A model generated the notes under the pieces. That model was not told where the DNA came from and did no database searches. It saw nothing but the letters and a program-made list of their open reading frames with translations. This document shows, one piece after another, positions 28,911 through 35,375 of a DNA stretch of 64,000 bases; within the stretch, counting starts at the first letter, position 1; every line of letters begins with the position of its first letter. The translations under genes were made by a program, and so were the position numbers. This stretch comes from Accumulibacter sp. (GTDB lineage Bacteria > Pseudomonadota > Gammaproteobacteria > Burkholderiales > Rhodocyclaceae), in assembly GCA_024235715.1 (NCBI GenBank), contig JACKLW010000009.1, forward strand, positions 62,001-126,000. The letters are read 5' to 3'.

Positions 28911-29372
28911 ATGATGAACCAGACCCCATCCAGGAAACGCTTTTCCGGTCGCTGCTTGAATGCCGTACTGATGTCACTGCTGGCCATCGGAGCGCATGCG
29001 TTCCTCGCCGCCGCGGAAGCCTATGCCTACGGTGGTACCCGCACCAGTGTCACCCGCAATACGAGTGTGAACCACAACACCAACGTCAACCGCAACACCA
29101 ATGTGAACGTCAATCGCAACGTCAACGTCAACCGTAACGTGAATGTCAGTGCAAATCCTCGTCCCCACCACCCGGTGGCGACCGGGGTGGCTGTCGGCGC
29201 TACGGTTGCGGTGACGGCCGCAGTCGTTGGGTCGATGGTCACTACCTTGCCACCAAGCTGTGTGCCCCACGTCTATGCCGGCGTGACCTACCAGCAATGC
29301 GCTGGCACCTACTTCCAGCCGCAGTATTCGGGCACCTCGGTTACCTACGTGGTGGTCAACCCGCCGCGGTAA
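28911..29372 (+). CDS. Secreted Asn/Val-repeat protein, copy 2
   Basis: A 153-residue paralogue of 27162-27656. After a signal peptide (cleavage near AYA-YGGT, about residue 40) comes an uninterrupted NVN/RN repeat region of about 45 residues (such as NVNRNTNVNVNRNVNVN). This is followed by VGATVAVTAAVVGSMV and the module YQQCAGTYFQPQYSG with YVVVNPP at the end. It lacks the Gly/His-rich stretch of copy 1. The repeat is longer here, so repeat number differs between copies. GAGGTG overlapping the previous stop is the likely ribosome site. Confidence 0.8.
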   Translation: MMNQTPSRKRFSGRCLNAVLMSLLAIGAHAFLAAAEAYAYGGTRTSVTRNTSVNHNTNVNRNTNVNVNRNVNVNRNVNVSANPRPHHPVATGVAVGATVAVTAAVVGSMVTTLPPSCVPHVYAGVTYQQCAGTYFQPQYSGTSVTYVVVNPPR

Positions 29373-29568
29373 GGGCGGCTGCGCTTGGCTGGGACCTTCT
29401 GCGGGTCAGGCTGCGTCAGCGCCGCTGCAGCCTTTTTGGGGCGATCCGATGTGGCAAACGGCAAGGAAACATCCCTGGCCGAGGCCTCTGGACCAGTGCG
29501 CGAGGTAACATTTGGTCTTGACGACGGGCAGAATCGCCCGTCACTGATCCACCCACAGGAGATGTCCA

Positions 29569-29970
29569 GTGAAGATTCATTCTGTCGCCATGATGCTGGT
29601 TGTCGTCACCTTTCTGGCGGGCGCACCCACGCACGCGCAGGATGGCGGCTCGGTGACCAACGCAACCATCACCTCGAACGTCGAGAACGGTGCGCCGGTC
29701 GATTTTCGGCAACAGTTCACGAGCCCGACGCCGAGGGTCTTCTATTACGGCGAACTGCTTGGCCTCAAGGGTCAGACCGCAAGATTCCGCTGGAGCCTCG
29801 AGGGCAAGCCGATGCAGGAAGTGGCTGTCGAAGTCACTCTCCCGCGGCAGGCGGCCTGGTCGATGATGAAGATGCAGCCGGAATGGACGGGCGACTGGAC
29901 GGTGGAGGTGCTCGACGGCAAGGGGCAGGTCATCGATCGGCGGAATTTCGCCTATAGCCCGCCCTTGTAA
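29569..29970 (+). CDS. DUF2914-like periplasmic protein
   Basis: A 133-residue exported protein starting at GTG, preceded by CAGGAG with 7-nt spacing. The signal peptide ends near THA-QDGG (about residue 24). The mature part shows the DUF2914 pattern: VFYYGELLGLKGQTARFRWS, then MQPEWTGDWTVEVLDGKGQV and a final Phe/Tyr strand. The family is a small beta-sandwich of unknown function. A 7-bp hairpin (29523-29542) without a T-run lies just upstream. It follows the two cassettes on the same strand but is separated by 196 bp. Confidence 0.72.
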   Translation: MKIHSVAMMLVVVTFLAGAPTHAQDGGSVTNATITSNVENGAPVDFRQQFTSPTPRVFYYGELLGLKGQTARFRWSLEGKPMQEVAVEVTLPRQAAWSMMKMQPEWTGDWTVEVLDGKGQVIDRRNFAYSPPL

Positions 29971-30256
29971 CAAATGGCTTCGGGATCACCCGGGAAATCC
30001 GGCATGGGTGGGCGTCAAGGAAAATGGCGATGCGTGCGCAGCAAGCCGGTTGCGCCCGGCCACATCTGCCGAAGGCACGACAGCGCAAGCTGGCACAACT
30101 GCCTCAAGGGGGCGTTTGCCGGCGAGCTGGTAATCGATGAAATCCGCGATTGTCCTGGCAACCATCATCGTTTCGCCGTGTTCGATCTGATGAGGTCTAT
30201 CGGTAGCGACTTCTCTGGATTTCCGGTTTCGTGAGCCCTGCGAAAGAAACCACTAC

Positions 30257-31633
30257 GTGAACACAGACAGAATGGCAATCTCCTCCGGCCCGGAGGCCAG
30301 ACTCGGTACCTGGTCGACCCTGTCGATCGGTCTTGGCGGGATGGTTGGCGGCGGGATTTTTGCGGTCACCGGTCTCACCGTACAGATCACCAGAGGCGGC
30401 GCACCGATCGCCTTCCTGATTGCCGGGATCGTCGCGCTGCTGACCAGCTACTCCTATCTCAAGCTTACGCTCAGCTTTCCCGGCGAAGGCGGCACGGTCG
30501 ATTTTCTCAATCGCGCCTTCGGTACCGGCATCATCACCGGGGCGGCGAACATCATGCTGCTGTTCAGCTACGTGGTCCTCGTTTCCGTCTATGCCTATGC
30601 TTTCGGAAGCTACGGCTCGGGATTCTTCGCCGTCGCGGAGCAGGGTTTCTGGACCCATGTTCTGGCGAGTGGGGTAGTCGTCGCACTGGTCTTCGTCAAT
30701 CTCTTCGGCGGCAGTCTCGTCGTCCGCGCGGAAAACCTCTTCAATGCGCTCAAACTGGTCCTGCTGGCGGGCTTCATCGTCATCGGCCTGATCACCCCAA
30801 TGGAATGGCATCGGCTGTCGCCGGAAAGCTACGTGAGTCCGATGGGGATGATCGCCGGCGCGATGCTGATCTTCCTGAACTACGAAGGCTTCGAACTGAT
30901 CGCCAATGCCTCCAAGGACGTTGCCAGGCCGGAGCGCTCGCTGCCCATCGCGTACGTCGGCGGCGTGCTGCTGGTGATCGTGATCTACATGCTGATCGCC
31001 ATGGTCGTGGTCGGCCATCTGAGTTTCGCGGAAGTGGCGGCGAACAGCGACAATGCCCTGTCGGTGACGGCACAGCAGTTCATGGGCAGGACCGGGTTCC
31101 TTGCCATTGCCGTTGCTGCCCTGCTGGCAACCAGTTCGGCGATCAATGCCACCTTCTACAGCACCGGACGACTCGCCTTCATCATTGCCCAGAGCGACGA
31201 ACTGCCGGAACGATTCGCACGCAGCTTTCGCGGTCAGCACCCGGCCGGCACCGTGGTTACGGCGGTGCTGGCTCTCGTCGTTGCCAACTTCGTCCCGCTC
31301 GATGCCATCGCCACCATGGGTAGTGCCGGCTTTCTGCTGATTTTCATGGCGGTCAACCTCGCCAACGTGCGCATGGCTCGGCAAACCGGCAGTCGTGCCT
31401 GGTTGTCGGTGATCGCCGCGTTGGCCACCGGCTTTGCGCTGGCCATCCTGTGCATCGAGGTCGATGAAAATCCGGCAACCCGAAACCACCTCTGGATACT
31501 CGTCGGCATGATCGTCACCTCGCTGGCGATCGAGACTGCGCGGCGTGCAAGCAGAGGCGCTCACATGCACCTGCTCGGTCCAGAGGCCGGATGTGCTGCC
31601 GAAAGCAGCGCCAATGCGCGGGCAGAAAGATGA
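30257..31633 (+). CDS. APC superfamily amino acid permease
   Basis: A 458-residue inner-membrane transporter with about 12 hydrophobic segments. The first helix carries GLGGMVGGGIFAVTG, the substrate and ion-binding glycine-rich motif of the APC fold. Another typical block is MLIFLNYEGFELIANASKDV in helix 6. The start is a GTG at 30257; an ATG five codons later (30272) is also possible. No strong ribosome site was seen. The substrate cannot be assigned. Confidence 0.88.
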   Translation: MNTDRMAISSGPEARLGTWSTLSIGLGGMVGGGIFAVTGLTVQITRGGAPIAFLIAGIVALLTSYSYLKLTLSFPGEGGTVDFLNRAFGTGIITGAANIMLLFSYVVLVSVYAYAFGSYGSGFFAVAEQGFWTHVLASGVVVALVFVNLFGGSLVVRAENLFNALKLVLLAGFIVIGLITPMEWHRLSPESYVSPMGMIAGAMLIFLNYEGFELIANASKDVARPERSLPIAYVGGVLLVIVIYMLIAMVVVGHLSFAEVAANSDNALSVTAQQFMGRTGFLAIAVAALLATSSAINATFYSTGRLAFIIAQSDELPERFARSFRGQHPAGTVVTAVLALVVANFVPLDAIATMGSAGFLLIFMAVNLANVRMARQTGSRAWLSVIAALATGFALAILCIEVDENPATRNHLWILVGMIVTSLAIETARRASRGAHMHLLGPEAGCAAESSANARAER

Positions 31634-31934
31634 GGTTCCGGTGATCGTCGCCGACGGCAGCGGTATCGAACGGCTCTTTCGTGGCAAGATCTGCCCGGGC
31701 TTGCCGCGCGGGCCTTCGTCGCGCGGGCCTTCATCTGGGCGTTCAAACCGACCGGGATCGTCGATGACGGCTACGTCATCAACCTGCAGCTGCGTCCCGG
31801 AATGGTCGCCGGTGAAGTGCGTTTCGACGCCACGCCGGGCGTGGCAAGCCGCGCTCCCGACCCCGCGTTGGCCGCGGCAGACGACTCGGGCGTCTCGGTC
31901 GCTGCTCACCTTTGCGGGGCAGCGATGTGCTGAC
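31634..31934 (+). other. 301-bp stretch with a possible decayed gene fragment
   Basis: Between the permease stop and the end of the CoA-transferase lies a frame that reads GIVDDGYVINLQLRPGMVA and ends at 31933. It looks protein-like but lacks a start. Just upstream a different frame reads VPVIVADGSGIERLF. A 15-bp tandem duplication sits between them. This may be a frameshifted remnant. The family is not recognised, and the region may simply be non-coding. Confidence 0.3.
31705..31734. repeat. 15-bp tandem duplication
   Basis: Two adjacent 15-bp units starting CGCGCGGGCCTTC differ at one base. They fall inside the possible gene remnant between the permease and the CoA-transferase. Confidence 0.7.
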
Positions 31935-33887
31935 TCAGCTTGCGCGGCCGGCGTCGCCGTTGCGCGCCGCCAGGAAAGCCTGCGCCTCTTCCCGGCGTTC
32001 GAAGACGTGCGGTGCGATGCTGCGTGCGGAGAACGCTTCGCCGAGCTTGGCGCGCAGGAAGGCACTGGTCGCATAGCGGGTGATCTGGCTGAAGTAGTTG
32101 GCCAGGAAGTAGCGGTCCATTTCCGCGTAGGCGTCGTACATGTCCTGGTTGATGCGAAAGCGGTCGTAGTTGATGATTACGCCGACGCGCTTGCCGGCCG
32201 TCTTGCAGCGCAGCTCGCAGATGTCCCAGATCGCTTTCACGTCCTCTTCTACCCGCACATGCATGCCCTCGAAATTTAGGAAGAGGATGTTGCGCTCCGG
32301 ATCGTAAATGACCCGTTCCGGCAGCGACAGGTTGAGGAGTTCTGCCTCCAGGCCCATCGGGTTGGCATTGAAGATGCGCGCGTCCATGACGCCGTATTCG
32401 CCGACGATTGGCGGGAAGTCCATGTTTGGCAGAATGTCCCGCTCGACGTCGATACCGGGTGCCACCTCGATCAGTGCCAGGCCGCCGCGGACGCGGCGGA
32501 AGACGCAGCGCTCGGTGATGTAATAGACCGGTTTGTCGCGATCATAGGCGTACTGGCCATTGAAGGTGATTTGCTCGACCTGTTTGAGGAACTTGCGCTG
32601 CCGGCCCTCCTCGACGATGCGCAGCTTGCCGTCATCCACTTCGACCTTGAGACCATTGCCGGTGAAAGAGCCGACGAAGACCACCAGGCGCGCGTTCTGG
32701 CTGATGTTGATGAAGCCGCCGGCGCCGGTCAGCCGGCCGCCGAAGCGACTGACGTTGACGTTGCCGGCGGCATCGCACTCGGCCATGCCCAGACAGGCCA
32801 TGTCGAGGCCGCCCCCGTCATAGAAATCGAACTGCTGATTCTCGTCGATCACCGCATCCATGTTGACGCCGGTGCCGAAATTGGCGCCTGTCGAAGGTAT
32901 GCCGCCGATCAGTCCCGATTCGACGGTCATCGTCAGCAGGTGCGAGATGCGCTCCTCGTTGGCGACCGATGCCACCCCTTCCGGCATTCCGACGCCCAGA
33001 TTGATGATCCCGTTGGGCGGCAATTCGAAGGCCGCACGACGGGCGATGATCTTGCGCTCGGTCAGCGGTGTCGACACCAGGCTGGCGTTGGGCACCCGGA
33101 ACTCGCCCGCATAGGCGGCGCTATACGGGGTCGCCAGGGTCTGCATGTGCTGCGCCGGTTCGGCGATCACCACGCAATCGACCAGGATCCCGGGAATCTT
33201 TATCTGTCGCGGCGGCAGCCCGTTACGTTCGGCGATCCGTTCGACCTGGGCGATGACGATACCGTTGCTGTTCTTGGCCGCCATGGCCATCGCCAGGTTG
33301 TTGAGCGTCAGCGCTTCGCGCTCCATCGTGATGTTGCCGAACGTGTCCGCGGTGGTGCCGCGCACGAAGGCGACGTTGACCTCGCCGACCTTGTAGAACA
33401 GCCACTCCTCGCCGCCGACGTCGACCAGGCTGACGATGTCCCTGGTGGTGGCGGCGTTGATCCGGCCGCCGCTGTAGCGGGGATCGACGAAGGTATGCAG
33501 TCCGACTTTCGAGAAAGAGCCCGGCTTGCCGGCGGCCAGATCGCGGAACAGCTGGCAGATGATTCCCTGCGGCAGGTTGTACGCCTGGATGCGGTTGTCG
33601 AGTGCCAGTCGCGCCACCGTCGGCATCCGCCCCCAGTGGCCGGCGACCACCCGGCGCAGCAAGCCTTCATGGCCGAGGTGATTGAGCCCCAGGGTCTTGC
33701 CGTCGCCCTGGCCTGCGGCGGCGAACAAGGTCAGATTCCTTGGATTGCCGGTGGCCCGGAAGCGGCGCTCCAGAGCCGACAGCAGGGCTTCGGCGAAGCC
33801 GGTCTGGACGAAGCCGGTGCTGGCCAGAGTGTCGCCGTCGCGGATCAGGGCGATGGCTTCGTCGGCGGTAACGATCTTGCTGCGCAT
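31935..33887 (-). CDS. Acyl-CoA:acetate/propionate CoA-transferase, long form
   Basis: A 650-residue family I CoA-transferase with both halves fused. The catalytic glutamate is in TVESGLIGGIPSTG near the middle, the position used in propionate CoA-transferases. N- and C-terminal Rossmann-like halves span about residues 1-260 and 275-520. About 130 further residues at the C-terminus (from about 520, including IWDICELRCKTAGKRVGVII) extend beyond the usual length of about 520. The enzyme would move CoA between short-chain acids such as acetate, propionate or a 3-ketoacid. Regulators were not seen nearby. Confidence 0.88.
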   Translation of the reverse strand: MRSKIVTADEAIALIRDGDTLASTGFVQTGFAEALLSALERRFRATGNPRNLTLFAAAGQGDGKTLGLNHLGHEGLLRRVVAGHWGRMPTVARLALDNRIQAYNLPQGIICQLFRDLAAGKPGSFSKVGLHTFVDPRYSGGRINAATTRDIVSLVDVGGEEWLFYKVGEVNVAFVRGTTADTFGNITMEREALTLNNLAMAMAAKNSNGIVIAQVERIAERNGLPPRQIKIPGILVDCVVIAEPAQHMQTLATPYSAAYAGEFRVPNASLVSTPLTERKIIARRAAFELPPNGIINLGVGMPEGVASVANEERISHLLTMTVESGLIGGIPSTGANFGTGVNMDAVIDENQQFDFYDGGGLDMACLGMAECDAAGNVNVSRFGGRLTGAGGFINISQNARLVVFVGSFTGNGLKVEVDDGKLRIVEEGRQRKFLKQVEQITFNGQYAYDRDKPVYYITERCVFRRVRGGLALIEVAPGIDVERDILPNMDFPPIVGEYGVMDARIFNANPMGLEAELLNLSLPERVIYDPERNILFLNFEGMHVRVEEDVKAIWDICELRCKTAGKRVGVIINYDRFRINQDMYDAYAEMDRYFLANYFSQITRYATSAFLRAKLGEAFSARSIAPHVFERREEAQAFLAARNGDAGRAS

Positions 33888-33959
33888 GGTGGGTTTCTCC
33901 CGCTTTTCTTCCTGAGCGCCGGGCGTTCCTGGCGGCGCCTGGTGAGCCTCGTCGGCGGC

Positions 33960-34394
33960 TCAGCGTCGCCGCTCGAAGAAGATGTCGAACTTCTGCTTGG
34001 CCACCGCCTGATAGTAGATTCCGCTGAGACGGTCGCTGGCCGGATCATAGCTGAGGTCGTAGGTCGAGCCGTCGTAGCCGCCGGCGCGCAGTTCGAAGAA
34101 GGCGTGCAGCTTCCCTCCCTCGCGCGATACCTCTGCCCTGGCGAAGGGAAGCTGACTCGGATTGAAATACATGGCTTCGAGCCGGCCACCCGCGCTGACG
34201 TTCTTGATCACGATCGTGTAGCCGCCGTCGGGCCTGACCCATGTGCCTTTCAGCACGTCGCTATCTGCGCTTGCCTCGGCGGTGGGAGCGGATGATCGCT
34301 GGGCTGTGGTTCCCGGTGCGGCCGCCGCTGCGGTCGCTGTCAATGCCAGTACAAGCAGCACACCGGGCGTCAGCGACGTCGCGGATATTCTCAT
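33960..34394 (-). CDS. Secreted hypothetical protein
   Basis: A 144-residue exported protein with a signal peptide (about residues 1-25) and an Ala/Ser-rich linker. The mature domain begins LKGTWVRPDGGYTIVIKNV and ends FDIFFERRR. The pattern of alternating beta strands (GTW..PDGGY at the start, GIYYQA near the end) suggests a small lipocalin-like barrel. No named family is recognised. It has an AGAGAGG ribosome site before the ATG at 34394. Co-transcription with the CoA-transferase 72 bp downstream is possible. Confidence 0.7.
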   Translation of the reverse strand: MRISATSLTPGVLLVLALTATAAAAAPGTTAQRSSAPTAEASADSDVLKGTWVRPDGGYTIVIKNVSAGGRLEAMYFNPSQLPFARAEVSREGGKLHAFFELRAGGYDGSTYDLSYDPASDRLSGIYYQAVAKQKFDIFFERRR

Positions 34395-34584
34395 TGCATT
34401 ACCTCTCTCTGATCTCTCGTCATGCGTGTTGGCTGCCGAACAGCCGCTGTCGTCGACCCGTTGGCAGTTACGCGCGCCTGCTTGCATTGTGGCCTGCTGG
34501 CGCGCTTCCTGGCGAATTCTGCTGTGACAAGCCGCACTCCCTTTCCGCAGGTAGCGTTGCAACCGGGCCATTGGGCATGCTCCG

Positions 34585-34630
34585 CCCGTTGGCCAGGCAG
34601 GTTGCTGGCCCTGTGCAAGGGGCCAACGGG
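34585..34630. repeat. Perfect 10-bp inverted repeat
   Basis: CCCGTTGGCC (34585-34594) and GGCCAACGGG (34621-34630), separated by 26 bp. No T-run follows on either side. Confidence 0.65.
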
Positions 34631-34702
34631 AAGCAGGCAAGGCGCTGGCCAAGGGGCGGCAGTCTCTCGGCTGACATGCGCCAGGTCGATCTGGCGCGAC
34701 TC

Positions 34703-34730
34703 TTGCCGTCGCGGTCGAAGTGCGTATTAT
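34703..34730 (+). promoter_or_regulatory. Putative sigma-70 promoter
   Basis: TTGCCG (34703-34708), a 16-bp spacer and TATTAT (34725-34730). It lies about 170 bp before the small secreted protein at 34904, implying a long 5' untranslated region. Confidence 0.45.
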
Positions 34731-34903
34731 ACGTGCAGCCGGCGCGCCCGCCGGGCGAGCGAGGAAGGTCGCTTGACCCTGATGGTTTCTTCGCGGGCCA
34801 ACCCTTGCTTGACCGCGCGACCATCAGTATCGCGGCCTCAGACCCTGTCGCTGCCCACCGGGATCGGCTGCCTGCCCACCATTTTCTCGTTCAGGAGTAT
34901 GTC

Positions 34904-35188
34904 ATGATCAAACGTTTCTGGCGGTTTGCGGCGGTTCCGGCGGTGCTGTTTGCCGGTGTCAGCTTTGCCAATTTTCCGGTCGTCGATATGATCGCCGGCA
35001 AAGTCGTCCAGAAGTACGAGCAGTCGACCTGCGAGCAGTTGCAGGCGAAGAAAGGCCAGCCGAAGTCGGCACGCGAGCAGCAGGCGGTCCAGATGCTGCG
35101 CAGCAATCCTGCCATGCGCACCGAGTTCATCAACCGGGTGGCGGCGCCGATCGCCAACAAGATGTTCGAATGCGGTTTGATCCCGTGA
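34904..35188 (+). CDS. Small secreted hypothetical protein
   Basis: A 94-residue exported protein with a signal peptide (cleavage near SFA-NFPV, about residue 23). The mature part is helical and charged (KVVQKYEQSTCEQLQAKK), with two cysteines likely forming a disulfide, one central and one in the C-terminal KMFECGLIP. An AGGAG ribosome site precedes the ATG at 34904. Similar short proteins occur in other proteobacteria, but their function is not known. The frame is open upstream but without signals. Confidence 0.75.
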   Translation: MIKRFWRFAAVPAVLFAGVSFANFPVVDMIAGKVVQKYEQSTCEQLQAKKGQPKSAREQQAVQMLRSNPAMRTEFINRVAAPIANKMFECGLIP

Positions 35189-35375
35189 TTGGCGGCTGCC
35201 TCGACCGCCCGTCGCCGTGGACGAGGAGCAGGCCGATGAGGCAGACGAAAATTCGGCGCACGCCGGGAACGGCGGCACTGAACAGGTAAGTGCGCAGGGT
35301 GGAAGGACTCGCTCCTCCGGGCGGTCTGGGCGCGCGGCCCGTGGCAAGCGGCGTCCGCGGGACCATGCGCATGGC

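Larger units (their letters stand above)
34395..34903. other. 509-bp intergenic region with promoter and inverted repeat
   Basis: It separates divergent genes. No coding region was recognised. It holds a 10-bp perfect inverted repeat at 34585-34630 and a good promoter at 34703-34730, so much of it may be regulatory or encode a small RNA. Confidence 0.5.

Noticed and set aside
30197-32074. A 625-codon frame opposite the APC permease
   Set aside because: The amino-acid composition (many His, Gln, Asp, Arg) and lack of motifs indicate an antisense shadow of a hydrophobic protein.
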